Under the pieces are notes generated by a model. The model was not told where the DNA came from. It saw only the letters and a list, made by a program, of their open reading frames with translations, and ran no database searches. DNA of 64,000 nucleotides. Origin: Agarophyton chilense (taxonomy: Eukaryota > Rhodophyta > Florideophyceae > Gracilariales > Gracilariaceae). Location of the stretch: assembly GCA_030374765.1 (NCBI GenBank), contig JARGXX010000001.1, positions 1,984,001 through 2,048,000 on the forward strand, in the 5' to 3' direction. A program made the position numbers and the translations under genes. Below are positions 1 through 12,099 of this stretch, piece after piece (the stretch's first letter is position 1; the number at the start of each line of letters is the position of its first letter).

Positions 1-89
1 ATTTAGCAAATCATTCCCGTTTGATTTCAATACAAACGCATTGTAGGGGCGCTTCCTTCGGTAAAACCCTCATAGGTTCCCGTATCTGG

Positions 90-230
90 CAATTCTTCAG
101 GGAGATTTTGCAAAGCTTGTACTAAAGTTCACTCTAGCATGGAAGTCCATTGCCAAAGTAGGCCGATAAAAGCTCTTCTAAAAGTCATAAACAACTTTGT
201 CTCTCGTTGATGACCAGACGACTAGCTCTA
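90..230 (-). pseudogene. gypsy integrase zinc-binding region remnant
   Basis: The minus-strand translation gives KSFYRPTLAMDFHARV, which matches the usual gypsy integrase stretch FYWP-x-M-x-xDV that precedes the CC pair of the HHCC zinc domain. The cysteines are not preserved and a stop lies just before the motif. It is the last domain of element A inside the window. Confidence 0.5.
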
Positions 231-626
231 GTGCATCAGATGGAGTGATTGACTGCTCAAGATGTGTGGAACCAAGATTTGAACATGCTTTTCAACATAT
301 TTTCGCAGTATTCTTCGGGAAACGAGAGAAAAGGGGAGATTCTCCCCACCATTCAGACAAAACTGTATAAACGCACAAAACGTATCAGATGGTTGCTTAT
401 TTTGGAGCTCATTGCACGAGATTCACCTCAGTTGATCTTAAGGGTTCGGATCCACGAAGGCCAGAATCAGGTCTGCATCCAAATAATCGCAACTTGTTTC
501 TTTTTTCTCTTCTTCTAAAGATTTGGAACAGGTATCCATGTAAAAGCGAGGTAATTCTTCCCCGATTACTTCTTCGGTTTCGCCTAATGCTTTGAGTCGC
601 GATGGCGCGGCAGCTTGGACATTGCC

Positions 627-960
627 TCATCCCTCCTTGTGCTTCCGTTGGAAATGTAATTCAGAAAGGTGTAAAAACCATCGTTTCAGACGCCTGCATG
701 CGTCTTTGATTGATAGTAACAATGGAAGAGACGACTGATCCGTGTTGACGTTAAAACATTCTTCTTGTAGATACCGTTTCAAAGTGGTTTGAGCCCAAAC
801 GACTGCAAGAAATTCGTTTTCTGAAACTGAATATTTTTTCTCAGATGCGTTTGGCGATATTGACAAGTAGCCAATGGGTTTTCGTTGACTAATACACTTT
901 TTTGAGAAAAAGCACACCCTTATTGGTACTCGCTGGAGTCGGCATCCACTGAATAGACTA
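627..960 (-). pseudogene. gypsy RNase H remnant (element A)
   Basis: The minus strand encodes KPIGYLSISPNASEKKYSVS, then ENEFLAVVWA and NVNTDQSSLPLLLS. These align to the gypsy RNase H blocks KPIGYWSRTLN, EKECLAVVWAL and YTDHASLRWLL of the element at 42936-43946. The acidic residue of the second block survives as E, and the third block reads TDQ instead of TDH. The reading frame runs about 96 codons before breaking. It would have degraded the RNA of the RNA-DNA hybrid during reverse transcription. Confidence 0.7.
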
Positions 961-999
961 GGTTAGGGATGGGTAGCAGCAGGCGGGGGGCTGTGATAA

Positions 1000-1860
1000 T
1001 GACTATCCTCAGCGCGTCACACGCTTACAATTCAGCTGGTCCGATCTGTTTCAGGTGTATAGGTTGTCTATTGCGCAGCTTTGCGTTAGGAAGTGCCGCC
1101 ATATTTGAGTATCGCATCACAAATCGATGATTGAATTCCCATGGGCCCAGGAAATATCGTAATTGCGTCCGTGTTGACCGTGGTGTGTTAGCGGAGATCC
1201 GCGGTTTGTGCCTCCTAAATGGCAAGAGTTCTCTGCATGATCACGTGTCCCAAGTACTTGACGTTGCCAACAAACAATTCGCATTTATTGAACTTCAAGC
1301 TGATACCAGCCGTATACAGTGCTTTGAAGATTTCCTCAATTTGGCTTGTATGGCTTCCCAAATCTGCGGGAAAGATGTTTATATCAACCAAATAGACTAA
1401 TCAAGTCTTTTATTTATCGCTTAAGAGAAAAATATCCAGAGTATGCTAGAAAGAAACTTATGCGTTCTTTAAGCTTAATGGAATCTTTTTGAAGTGATAG
1501 AGACCGCCTTGACATGAAGATGCGGGTTGTTCCTGGTATTCGTCCAGTACAGGCATTTGCTAAGAGCCAGAGTTGGCGTGGAACGTGGTGGATTCTTTTG
1601 TTTCTTCTGATCTGTGAACACATTCGTCCATTTGGAACGACGGGTACTTCTCCCGAACAGTAACTGCGTTAAGTTTTCGATATTCAATGCAGAATCTTAA
1701 ATAACCATCGGGTATTTGAAACAAAACTATTGGTGAAGCCCAGGCAGATTGAACTGCTTCTATGACTACTTATTCCAGAATCTTGCTGATGTTTTTCTTT
1801 TCGATCTGAGAAGTTTGAGATCTCTCTGTGTAGGGTGGTCGGTAGATGGGTCGAGATCCT
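1000..1860 (-). pseudogene. gypsy reverse transcriptase remnant (element A)
   Basis: Near 1635-1700 the minus strand reads FCIEYRKLNAVTVREKYPS, the first reverse transcriptase block of gypsy elements. Near 1370-1390 it reads VYLVDINIF, where the catalytic YLDD has become YLVD. It then gives KFNKCELFVGNVKYLGHVI, the block just after the active site. Frames change between these blocks, so the copy carries several indels. The loss of one catalytic aspartate plus the frameshifts make it inactive. Confidence 0.75.
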
Positions 1861-2507
1861 GGAATCTAATTGATATTATATTTCAAATGGAGATCTCTCC
1901 TAACTATCCATTACATATTTAGGCATATTACTTAATCATTGACTTGATCTTCGTCCTGTAGTGTTCCGACACATAGGCTAAATCTAGCTCCTCAACCAGG
2001 CTCTCTGGAAGGTTTGCAGATACCAATTGATCTCCTTACAGAGATTGAGATTCTTCCTCTCTGTCACCGATATCAGTTTATCTTAATACTTCTGTTGCAA
2101 GGAGATAAGTAGTGACTAGCTTTGTGGATTAAGGCAAATTTGTTGCAAGAACTTCATTTTCAAGTATCTAATAGTCGATATCGGTAAAGTTCCACTACCG
2201 TATCCAATTTTTTTACCATGTTCAACCTAGCCGATTCCGTTAGCGACCAGCAATCCAAAAGAATCATATTTCCGCGTATTCGGTAGGAGTAACACCAGTC
2301 AGTGTCGCTCCATTCTAACTTGAACCCAGATTTGGATCTGATCTTTTCAGAATTACAGTCTTCGTATCTTGAATCTATGGCGAAACAAGTCCTCTAGATT
2401 TCTCATATTCAGTGGATATTGGGAGTGGGGGTGCTTCAAGGTATTGGCGCGGCGGCTTGCGAACATGTTTTACTCTTAATCGTCGACCAATCTAGGTCAA
2501 CTAGTTT

Positions 2508-2800
2508 TCACAGCGGGCGAGTTCCTTCGACAAATCTGTCACTAGAAACAAATAACAGCAGCACTTCGGGAGTTAACGTCTCACTGAAGATAAATTCGAC
2601 AAGGACTACGAACTGTCCTGATAGCAATACGAGTCGAACTGTTCCCAGTGTCCTGCCAGAATTTTCTTTGACATCCCAGGTATCCGGCAACGGACCATAT
2701 CGAATAGGTTTCATATCACAAAGGGAAAGCTTCGATTCCAGTATAAAGTTCGGTCCAGGACTTGCATCCAGGAATGTCAATCGACAAGTCAACATAATCC
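2508..2800 (-). pseudogene. gypsy aspartic protease remnant (element A)
   Basis: A 95-codon open stretch on the minus strand contains FLDASPGPNFILES, where the intact element at 43977-46139 has VLDTGAGPNFIVES. The catalytic DTG triad is therefore DAS here, so the enzyme would be dead. Further blocks also match: a region ending in LLFVSSDRFVEGTRP corresponds to LGCDYCDRFVDATRP. The domain processes the gag-pol polyprotein in active relatives. Confidence 0.75.
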
Positions 2801-3212
2801 TGTTAGAGCCGATATTGGCTTAGACCATTTAATTCCAGTTTGAAATTACCATGACCTAACTTTCCCGTTTTGACGGAAAGAATAACATCTTGTATAATTT
2901 CATTACTCAAGTAAAACTGTACTCGCTTTGCGGACGGCCGATTACTCTCATTCCGCGGAAATTTTAGGAGGCCTCAAAAGAATGGTGGGCTTCCAGGCTC
3001 AGAAGCGGAGAGGCGAGCTTTACCTAGTCAGTACTACGAAATTGACTAATTCCAACCCCTGAAAAACTACTTTTTTGCTGTAGTCTGTGACGACCGATAG
3101 AACTCCGTGGCGAATCTTCCTCCCATAGTTCTGGTTTGCATCACTTAAGCACTCTGGACAACAGGCTCGTCAGTACTGGGCATTGGTGTCCGAGAAAACC
3201 TAAGTTTGGCTT

Positions 3213-5200
3213 TCAAATACATGAGGGCCGGTTCGTGGCTCCTTTCTTTTCGGAAACTGCTACATAATTCGTGGTGATACGATTGAGATATTTTGCAAGA
3301 AGCAAACATTCTGCAGTCAATTGGTGTTTTCCATAACATGAATAGCATTCAAAACCGTCACGATGGGTGAAAATCATAGGATTTAAATGGTTGGGCGTAC
3401 AAGAATCCACACATCTGGGTTTCCGGTTATTTTGTCCTCCCTGTATGCGGACGGTACATGAGACGATGGGTCTCTATTGCGATGAAAGATTCGTCGTCTG
3501 GGGACTCCAAGTGAGGTAGGTTCATTGTGGAAATAGATTAGTTCTATTCTTTCATTAAACGGATCCCTTTTTCATATGAACTACTCCCGCTGTGTGCCAA
3601 AGACGAATCTCGTGACTTCATGGGAGACTCCACATGCATCAATTTCCTGGGTAGATTGGTTCTCGAGGAGCTTTTATGCTCACGTTAGAGTTACCAAAAG
3701 CCGTTGGGAGGCGGAGATTACCCCGCGCTGTTGCCGCGTCTCTTTCAGCTTGAACAATCGGAACTAACTCCAAAATAGAGATGCGTTCATGAATCTCTCC
3801 AAGTCTAGCTACCGAAGACTTGATATTCGGGCTCAACTCGTCAATGTAGAAGGTATTCTTGTCCTCTGTCTAGTGAATATTTTCACAGTACACTGGCGTT
3901 CTTTGAAGGCTTGAGCTGTACTAGGCTTTTCCATTGTCAGACTGTTGGCTGAACTCGCTAAGGTCCAAGATTGCCTGACGCATCTCGTTTTAAGTCGGAT
4001 AAGTGCAAAGCAAGTATCACACCGTTTGTGGCCAGAAGATTTGACCACTTTCATGGGCTATCAATTATCTGCCAACAAAATGATACTGCTCCAAAACATA
4101 GACCTTCAGGAAGTGACGTTTAAGCACAATTTCTGGTGGTTCTCTCATTTCCAAAGTGTTAGTTTCGCCTAGGATTAAAGTGAAACCCCCTTTAACGAAA
4201 ATGGAGGATTTTCCATCAAAGATCAAGTCGCTTCATGTGGTCCTTCACTTTCAAGGTTTCCCGTGCTTAGCGCTTCTTTCTATTCATGTCCAGACGATAA
4301 TACCTATAATTCAGGATCTTCTGATACAGGGGATTTGTGGACTGCAGCACCTTCAATTCTCCATAAATTGAGTCTTTCATCCTCATTAACTACTAAGATG
4401 TGTTGTTATTTCGAGATTGGAACCTTCGACATTCTTCATTCCCGTTTTCGTCGCCAAACGTAATTGAATGGTCGAAATAATCAGTACTAGATCTTCCATC
4501 TTATTTTCTTAATTATTAATAACTCGAATCACGAGCGAAATTCCGCTTCTTACCTCTTTAATTCGACTTCTTCGGACGAGCTTCCCTGACGAAAGCTCAT
4601 CTTCGTCCAGCGCGACTGATTTAGTAGTAATTCTGGCGTGAACTGCCGCCTCCAGGCGTTCTAGACGAGAGTCAACTGGATTCCGGACTTCGTTCACATC
4701 CACGGTTAAGCAGTGTAGCGACTCGTGCGTATTCCCTATCTTTCCAATAAATGTCCTAAATACTCATGTAATGTGTATGCTGCTGCAGATATGCGCTCAC
4801 GATCGCCTTGAAGAAGGCATTTTTTCTCAGCAAGCCGAAACTGATTGAAATCCTCGATAAAATCAGAAATATTTATATCAACTATTCGAACACGTGAAGT
4901 GTTTCACGCAGACTGGAGACGTAGCACTTCTATGCGCAAATCTTCTTCTTTTTAAGTTCCGATGACCTTAGAGCCAACTACAGGTTTTTGGGAGGCGCGA
5001 CAGTCCCTACGAAAGAGACCGGTACATCCGAAATATCTCGTTCATCTTACACCGAGCGGGACTGGGACATCGCCTGACGGCACAAGTGCTCTCTGGAGTC
5101 AACAGATGAGGCGAGCCTCGGTTTTGGGACGATCATGCATTACCGAGGCGACCAGTACTCGACTGCGTTCGGGGTTGCCACATCATAGACCGAACTTGCA
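3213..5200 (-). pseudogene. gypsy gag remnant (element A)
   Basis: The minus strand shows a zinc-knuckle relic CYSCYGKHQLTAEC near 3345 followed by LLLAKYLNRI. The intact gag at 46154-48274 has CHLCYERGHTSPQC and LLSLRDMARV at the same place. Further up, around 3640-3840, ELSPNIKSSVARLGEIHERI matches the gag block DGLDPAIKTLVARYREQ. Near 4640-4690 the segment SRLERLEAAV, and near 4900-4950 EDLRIEVLRLQSA, match its coiled-coil part. The N-terminal limit near 5200 is a guess. Stops and frame changes are frequent. Confidence 0.65.
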
Positions 5201-5689
5201 TCAAAACGCAACTCAAAGAATGTCTTTCACTTCTAGACCACGTGTTAAAACACGATCAGTTGCGCAATTGCCGTTATGGGTTCGATACTTAAAAACTAAA
5301 GTTTTATATCACTTATCTTTATTATGCATATCTATTTTACGTTCCAGAAAAGAAAGCTTCGGTGAAACTAAGCACAAGGGTTCTATTTCGAGATACAACT
5401 CATATTGTCCGCTCTTTTAGTGGTAAGAGCAGACACCTGAGAAAGAGTTCAGACTGCAAAAGTGGTGCTGGTGGTGAAGGGAAAAGAGGTGGTGGAAATA
5501 CAACAACAGGAAGCTGAAAGTGGATTGTAAGGCCGCTAATCTCTGGCGAGGGTGAACAGTACACAGTATGATGTGGATAGTATGTGGTAAACGAGGCGGC
5601 TTAAGAAGAATTTCCGGGCTCACTCTTTAGTATATCTCGTTCTGATCACTGGGTAAAGAGACCTAAGCGAGGAAAAGAAGAGTTGTGAT
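5201..5689. other. about 490 bp between gypsy A and the copia element
   Basis: No protein of known family is seen on either strand. An open stretch on the plus strand (4962-5420) gives a sequence with no recognisable motif and overlaps the gag N-terminal relic. A purine-rich run lies at 5461-5520. The copia 3' LTR would be expected here, but I found no matching repeat on the other side of the element, so no LTR is called. Confidence 0.4.
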
Positions 5690-5784
5690 ACCCATGTTCT
5701 CCCTTCTACTTGGAGTAGCAGCTCATCTCAACCTGTGACAACGGATGGGTTGTAAGTTGGTATGGAGAGCCGCTCGTCAGCATC

Positions 5785-6254
5785 TCATTTCTCAAGACCC
5801 TTGGGGTTGTGGCGACACACCTTCTGATGATGGGAAGCGTTGTGATGCATTCCAGGGTGAGTTATGTTTTGTGCGTCGCTCAACCGAAGAAGCAACAGTC
5901 GACCAATGATTTTGGTTAGTATGTCGGCGAGGTTTTCGGCAGAAGGGACTTCCTCCAGCTGCATGTTGCGACGATGCAAGTGGTCACGTATATAGTTCTG
6001 TCGTAAGTCGATAAACTTGTGACGATTAGAGTCGCCTGTGTTTTTTGCAATAACAAGAACGAATTGATTGTCAACAAAGACAGGTTAGGGCTCTTGATTG
6101 ATGGGTTGAAAGAATTGCAGTGCGCGTTGTATGAAGCAGGTGCTTTGGACGGCTGCCGTTGGTGCAATATATTCCGTTTCAGGCGTGAATGGCGCGACGC
6201 AGAATCGTTGGCAAATGGACCATGAGATTTGGCCGCCTTGGATTGTGAGCACAT
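5785..6254 (-). pseudogene. copia RNase H remnant
   Basis: The minus strand ends with QLEEVPSAENLADILTKIIG, the C-terminal signature of copia RNase H (usually E-N-x-AD-x-LTK). Upstream, after a frame change, an HSRLKRNILHQ-type stretch in one frame and TPETEYIAPTAA in the next correspond to the copia block with S-x-TEAEYVA. At least one frameshift lies between the two blocks. Confidence 0.65.
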
Positions 6255-6370
6255 AACCTGTGTTTTATTTTATGTTTCGTTCATCGGTATCGAAATCAGC
6301 GTCCGTGTACGTCTTGAAAGTAATTTTCAGAGAATCAAGTGATTTGCACTTGGGGTGCAATATGTCGTGG

Positions 6371-7261
6371 TCATTTGTGCCTCAAAGGTATCTCAACACC
6401 TCCTTGAGTAGGCTCTAGTGTCGCGTTGCATTGTTTGTTTTGGGATGCCTCTCCAAGGCGTAACAAGGAAAATGCGATGTCGGGTCCGGTGCAGTCAGTG
6501 ACCCATCGTAATATGGTGACTATGTGTCGGTAAAGTTCTGTGTGACTTTGCAGGAGCGTTTCGTTTTCGTTGGGTCCATGAAATTTGTACTCGGATGAGT
6601 GTGGGGACTGGCGAGGGTTGCATTTGGAGAGATATGCGAACGCAAGCGTTCGTTTGAGGTAGTCAGGTTGGCTTATATGTATCCCGTCTGACGTGTATAC
6701 CATCGCCCACCCGAAGAAATTAGTGGGGTTTCCAAATCGCCTAATATTGTATTTCCTGGCAAGATTGGCGAGCAGTTCATCTATGTATGCTGTGTGCGTT
6801 GCGGGTATGCGGTAATTGTCGCTGATTGGGCAAATGAGTGTGGAAGTTGGATGCGAATTTCGTTTGAAGAAAAGGCACGGGTTGTTTGCAAATTGGGAGT
6901 AATTGAGAGAAATTCAGAATTCTACCGCAACTTTGTGGTAATAGAAGAAAACTTATGGGTTGCCTTAAAGGTTGCGAATGAGGCGGCCTCCCGCGGTCGG
7001 ATGCTTTAATGATGCGTTGAAGCGAGGGTGCTATTTAACATTTACCGCTTTTTCATAGCGATAGAGTTCATGGGGATAAGCTTTGGTGATTTCGAAGTGT
7101 TCAAAGTGCAGGTTGTCGGCGGCTGCGATTAACATGACGAGACGTACCGTTTCTTTTTGTTTCAAATGAGCTGATGTGTGATAAGGGTCAAATTGTAGGT
7201 TGGGTTTCATGAAGTCACCCCGCACGGCGAGGCGTGCAATGCGCTCTGGGTTTTCGTGCAT
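6371..7261 (-). pseudogene. copia reverse transcriptase remnant
   Basis: The N-terminal part (7261-7031) reads RIARLAVRGDFMKPNLQFDP and KETVRLVMLIAAADNLHFEH, matching the copia blocks ARLVAKG and ETIRLLLAIAA. The C-terminal part (6703-6371) gives GIHISQPDYLKRTL and then RWVTDCTGPDIAFSLLRLGE. The latter matches the copia block L-x-x-CTRPDIAYAVSRLS. The middle, which should hold YVDD, is scrambled by indels around 6710-7030. The gene is inactive. Confidence 0.75.
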
Positions 7262-7439
7262 CTGTCATCTTTTATATCGATTCTTTATTGTGAACGAGAT
7301 CAGTTTTCGAGAATGTTGGTTTTTTGGAAGCCATTTTTTTGATGCCCAGTTTATCTAGTTTGTTGAGTTCTTCGATATGGGCTATGATCTATTGCTTTGA
7401 ATCGGTATATCTGTGCGCTTGGAATCGTCAGAGTAGTTC

Positions 7440-8640
7440 TTATGTGTGTAGGTCGATGATTAAGGGCTCTAGCGAAGGAGCGAATGATTTCAAGGCCATA
7501 TCAGTCGTTCTGACAGGGTCTTGGTTCGGACAATATGCTTTGGAGTCGATCATACGGATTTTGAGGTACTCTTGGTCTCGACGTTTCGGATCATGATGTG
7601 GGTGTTGCCTATACCGAACATATATCTTACCAGGGTTCCGTGTGTGTCCGTTTTTTGTTGCGTAGTACGATCGGTGATTACTGGGATAGTATCTCTCTTG
7701 AAAAAGTTGAACATGGTAGTAACGGTAGGGGGTCGTGTGTGCCAATGTGCGTATGGGATCTCACCAGTGGTTTTGTGGAGAACTCGGACACATTTGAAAG
7801 TGGGGCACGGAGGGCGTCCTCCCAATAATGCGGCGATAGACTCGATTGGCACAAGCTAGCGCGTACTATACGATACAGAGTGCCGATGACTCTTTGAGCT
7901 AGTGAGTTCCCTCGGAGGCCGTGGGCTGTGGAAGTTTAGAGTTGAGTACAGTGACCTGTTAGAATGGATTGGAATTTGCTTGATTTGTATTCGTCTGCGT
8001 TGTTGGTTGTCACGATCAGCGAAGTTGATCTGAATTTGTCGCGCATGAGGTTTAGTACGTTGCGCGTAATGTTGAACAGCTGGGTCCGGGTGGACGCGCA
8101 AAGTGTAAGGACGATCCTGGTGCGGGGTTCCATGAACAACCCGAAGCATTTGTTACCGTGTATGCAAGTCGGTATGATGGGCCCGCTGATATCAGAGGAC
8201 AGTGACGTTAGATTTGAGTTGGTGTGGGTGTCTCACGCTTTTTCCATGTATGCATCCGCTACATCAAAGAGAAGGCGGGTTTATTTTAAGGATTGGCGGG
8301 AAATTGAGAAGACCGACTTTGGCAATTTTCTTAATATGGCGTAGGTATATGTGGTAGTAAAGCAAGTGCGATACGTAAAAAGACGCAGTCACTGCGTCTT
8401 TGGGCGTGACTTTTGGTCGGATGATTGTGGGGTTTGTAACGTCTTTCGGATTTTATTGGGGATGCTTTTCAGGTATGGATCTGGGCTTGCATTTCAGCAT
8501 GTGCGGTAGATGCGATGGAGTCTTGGGCTCGCATATGGCGGAGGTACCAGTTTTTGTGCGTATCTTTTGGCTTTGTTTCGCGTAAGCTTTGTTTTTTAAT
8601 GCAGTTGCGTTGAGTTAATACCTGCTGCCGGTCCATTTTG
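7440..8640 (-). pseudogene. copia integrase remnant
   Basis: Around 8560-8600 on the minus strand the pre-integrase zinc block survives as RLAHMRAQDS (copia consensus HRRLGH). Near 8150-8210 the frame reads SSDISGPIIPTCIHGNKCFG and then FMEPRTRIV, matching the first catalytic aspartate block of copia integrase. TTNNADEYKSSKFQSIL at about 7975-8030 matches the second catalytic block, usually DNGGEF. The rest, down to 7440, runs in broken frames with copia-like C-terminal sequence. Stops and frame changes make it a pseudogene. Confidence 0.7.
8379..8401. repeat. perfect 10-bp hairpin inside copia B
   Basis: The arms AAAGACGCAG and CTGCGTCTTT are exact inverse complements separated by three bases. 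It lies in the integrase remnant. A small inverted duplication during decay is the simplest explanation. Confidence 0.5.
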
Positions 8641-8988
8641 AAATGGCTAATACGCGAGGATTGGATGTGTCCACGATGTAGGCTACTTTAGGGGGGACCG
8701 CTACGAGGACGTATTTTCGCAAAAAGGCGTGATCGGATATTAGCGTGCCGCTAATGTGTTTTGATTCTAACGCTGAGAGTGATATATTTTTGTTTCTGTC
8801 AGCTTCAGCATTAATGTTTTCTACCTCGTGATTGGAATAAGGGAAGCGTCAGCCGTTGTAGTATAAACGGGGCACGGGATGTTGGTCATGTTTGTTAGTG
8901 GCATGGATGTATGTGACGGGTGGGCTCTGGAGTCAAAAGGGAACATACTCTTGTCTTCATTGGAGTCAGTGGTTGCTGATTGCGCTTC

Positions 8989-10332
8989 CTATAAGGCTTG
9001 AAGTACTTGTAATAGATGCGTGTTTATTTCGTCTCCATCATTGGTGGTGATAGGCCCTGCCTTTTTGGCGACTAGTTTGCTCGCTCTCCTTGGGTTTGGT
9101 TTCTGTTGGGGTGGATTGCGGTTCTTCTTACGATTTTGGGAGCCAATTTTGTACTCGATACGCCGAAGTGCCAACGTCATGTCAGACATTGAGGTTTTAA
9201 GGTCGGATATTGTGGAGAGCATTTGCTCAAGTACTTTGTGCTGGGCGATGTCCGCGGTTTTGTGTCGCGCGTCCAAACGTGAAATGCTTGGTGTAATAGA
9301 TTATATCAAACCTGACTCATATGTATGCAGTGGCCTTTTTGTCTCTAAGATGGATGGAGGTGTGTTCGTGGCCAGTAAAGTTGCTCAAATGCCGGAAAAG
9401 GTATTATGAGTTGCAGTAAGTCCACAAAGTGTTATTTGACCGTTCTTTCCTCATATGCGTATTTGTTTCCCCCCGCTTCGATAAGAAGTGCTTAGTTGCG
9501 GCGATGTTTCTCGAAATAGTCCTGGAGACCAACTTTGTCGTTTAATTGTATGTAGATGGCCTCAGAAACTAGCTGATGGATGTCGCTTTGGGAGGATGTG
9601 TCTAACATGGTCTTCAGATAATGAACTATTTCCCAAGGAGAGTTAAGGAATATTGATTCAGGGATCAGCTTATCGACGTCGTCGGAGATGCTGTTCGTGA
9701 TAAGTGCACGACAGGATGCACAATCTTTCCGGGTTTCCTCTGTCTCACCCGTAAATCCTTCGCTAAGATATGTGAGTATCCGTGGGTCACCAAATTGTCG
9801 TAGAGGGAGGCGTGCCATTGTTTTAAATTTGATTTGCCGAGTTCTTTGATTGTTTCGCTGCTGACGTCCGGTGATGATATTGATGCTGTTTCTAACGAGT
9901 GTAAAAGTTTTTGTAGAGCAATGAATTGTTGCGCTGTGTTTGGCACTACTGCCGTTGTGTGGGTTGGTTCGGTTTGATCTGTTAAAGAGTGGTTTCTTGC
10001 TCGTTGTTGGCGTGTGGTACGCTGTTGAAGCTGCTGGGTAACGGTAAATTGCCTGGTAGGCGTGTTGGAGTACGATATTTGGACGATCACGATGTTATCG
10101 TCGAGCAGCGGATAGGTTTCAGCTTGGTGTTCGTATGTGGCCTATAACCTGTGGGAACACTACTGTAGGAGACGGTGGCTCTGAGTTCTCTACGGGGAGT
10201 CATTGATTCCATGTCTACTTGTGCTAGGCGGGCGGAGGCTGGCTCGGTATTGGCTACTTGTGCGAACACTCTGCACCAGAATGAGGTCCCAAATAATTTA
10301 TAAATAATATCTAGTGGTTGACCATTTCGCAA
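8989..10332 (-). pseudogene. copia gag-like region
   Basis: Four overlapping open stretches on the minus strand (10332-10087, 10090-9665, 9818-9492, 9276-8989) are consecutive pieces of one broken reading frame. The third gives RQFGDPRILTYLSEGF, then SPWEIVHYLKTMLDTSSQSD and LVSEAIYIQLND, reminiscent of a copia capsid domain where W and the helix pattern are typical. The last piece is Lys/Arg-rich (SQNRKKNRNPPQQKPNPRRA), as expected of a nucleocapsid, but no CCHC knuckle is visible. Assignment rests on its position ahead of the copia protease and integrase. Confidence 0.5.
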
Positions 10333-10690
10333 AAAATTTGTACGGGTATGAAACCTGATGGACTTCTAGATATAAAGCGTCATAAGGCCCTCTACGGGGA
10401 TCGCCACTACATACTCTTTTACGAATTTCTCATTTCTCGATGAATGGTAGCAAATGCGCGCTCGCCGTGGCAAGCCACCCGACTTGTTCCTTCACGTGTT
10501 TCACAAATATATTCAATTTCTAGGCACCCTATACGGGACGCCGCTTCATATCATAATAGAGACTATATCACTTAGAAATGAGTTCTACACGCAACTTTGC
10601 GACAAAAAAACCGTTGGAAAGCCTATGTAGTAGAATCGTACAACCAATCATTCTTTTCACTTTTAAGCATATTTCTTCAGGCGAGTAAAA
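10333..10690. other. spacer with no recognisable gene
   Basis: The 358 bp between the copia gag and the next gypsy integrase should contain the 5' LTR of copia B and the 3' end of gypsy C. No LTR pair, tract or ORF could be identified. Confidence 0.4.
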
Positions 10691-11260
10691 TCATATAACA
10701 GAGGCTGGGGTTGTAACGCCATAGCAGTCGTGGGAGCGGGAGAAAACTAATTCGAATGGGTTCAATCCAGTAATACGGTGTACCCGAGTACCGTGCGCGA
10801 ACTTTAACCCGTTAGTTAACAAAGCCCAACGCTTGGGATGTTTAAGGTGGTAGGTCGTTTTGAAAGCAAACTTGACATCAAAAATCCGACTAAAGTCTTC
10901 TAATAATCGCGATGCGAATTGTTTTCGGTTATCGGACAGAAGATGAACCGGTTGGTCGTCGATAAATACCCATTGGGTTAGAAACCACTGTGCAACCGCG
11001 AAAGTACATATTTTCCATAGAAGAATTGTCCGAACTATTTTAGAGAAACGATGGGCAATAAGGAGCATAAAATTGGTACCAAGTCGGGTGCTGAGTAACG
11101 AGACAAGATTTTTGACACGGACAAACTCGAAAGACATCATAGCAGGGAAAAGGTTCAAATTCGTTGAGTTCTGGCATAATTTCACACGATTTATAGCACA
11201 TGCGGTGCAAGACTGCACTATTTACAAGCGATCCACAGCCATGGCAGGGAAATAAAAATT
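10691..11260 (-). pseudogene. gypsy integrase core remnant (C)
   Basis: A 175-codon open stretch on the minus strand includes FPAMMSFEFVRVKNLVSLLS, LLIAHRFSKIVRTILL and HLLSDNRKQFASRLLEDFSR. These align with the gypsy integrase blocks around the first catalytic aspartate (usually DILGPL), DRFSK, and SDNGSQF with the second aspartate. The first catalytic aspartate is lost (VKNLVS). After TTYHLKHPKRWALLTNGLKF the PQTNGQVER block with the catalytic glutamate is scrambled. The end, GTRVHRITGLNPFELVFSR, matches the usual downstream TG-x-xPFELV block. Confidence 0.75.
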
Positions 11261-11659
11261 CTTTCGCGAATTCGGGTAAAGCTTCGGTTCCCCGGCGTGT
11301 CCAACAAATTTTGCATCTTGCGGTAGATTCAAAACTATAGACTATAGAGTATTTGGAATCACTACGTTTGTTGATGGATGCAACGTCCTGAGGAGGTATT
11401 CAATGTCATTTATTTGAAAAGGCAGTTGTACACCACCTTCAAGACGAATGCGTATCTTCGTGCAGAAGGAACCGCATTGTTGTTCTTTGAACATCTCCTC
11501 CGGGGGTGTCGGTACGAAACAAACCGGTGGAGGTATCGCACTTTGGTCAGCGACGGGGACTGCGTCTCATTCAGCATTAAATTCAGGGTCTCCCGGCGAC
11601 GTATCCTGTATCTAATCTGGATTGTCTGGAACTCGCTCACCTACGGTGAAACAGGTTAT

Positions 11660-11900
11660 ATCCTATTCATCACCGGTCAGAGCTCCTCCTTTCGTAAGTA
11701 AATGTGACAGCGCGTCTGCTTCTACGTTTCGCCCGCCTTTCTTGTGGGTAACTTCGACATCCTTTTTTGCTAGGCAGAGTCTCCAACTCATTCAGTACCA
11801 TGACAGTGCCGAAAAAGTTAAATGACATCTTAAAAAGAAGTTTTTTGTACAATCAGTAAAGTTCGCACCCGTGAAATAGAGGCGGAGACTAAAGTATGGC
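11660..11900 (-). pseudogene. gypsy RNase H C-terminal remnant (C)
   Basis: Around 11700-11790 one minus-strand frame reads AKKDVEVTHKKGGRNVEADA followed by LSHLL, matching the RNase H end block VVYKKG-x-x-N-x-ADALSRL. Neighbouring blocks fall in other frames. The N-terminal half is not clear. Confidence 0.6.
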
Positions 11901-12099
11901 CACAGGACGTCAAAACACTCTACCTCCGACTCAAAGTAGTTGCGTTTGTGGACATTCATCGAACTTTTCCCTCACTCAATGGGTTCCTTTTATCCGGCAG
12001 TTTTCTGAAAGAGAACACAGACAACTTTGCAGTCAATGGCATTTGTGTCTACTGCAACCAGTAGTACAAGTTTCTGCAACGATAAGATCGCTGGAAATG

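Larger units (their letters stand above)
1..5200 (-). mobile_element. decayed Ty3/gypsy retrotransposon A, partial
   Basis: Read on the minus strand from about 5200 down to 1, the remnants come in the order gag, protease, reverse transcriptase, RNase H, integrase zinc region. This is the standard gypsy gag-pol order. Every domain is broken by stops and frameshifts, so the copy is long dead. Each piece aligns by eye to the younger gypsy element at 39140-49253. The integrase core and 3' LTR would lie before the window start. No LTR or primer-binding site was found at the gag end. Confidence 0.8.
5690..10332 (-). mobile_element. decayed Ty1/copia retrotransposon B
   Basis: On the minus strand the order is gag (10332-8989), protease and integrase (about 8950-7440), reverse transcriptase (7261-6371), RNase H (6254-5785). 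Integrase before reverse transcriptase is the mark of copia elements and separates this copy from the gypsy elements around it. All domains are interrupted. A pyrimidine run on the plus strand at about 5697-5711 (purine-rich on the coding strand) could be the polypurine tract. No LTR pair could be matched by eye. Confidence 0.8.

Noticed and set aside
8379-8401. Transcription terminator hairpin
   Set aside because: It sits inside a eukaryotic retrotransposon relic and has no functional context.
5201-10690. LTR pair for copia B
   Set aside because: I compared the sequences beyond both ends of the coding region and found no matching repeat.
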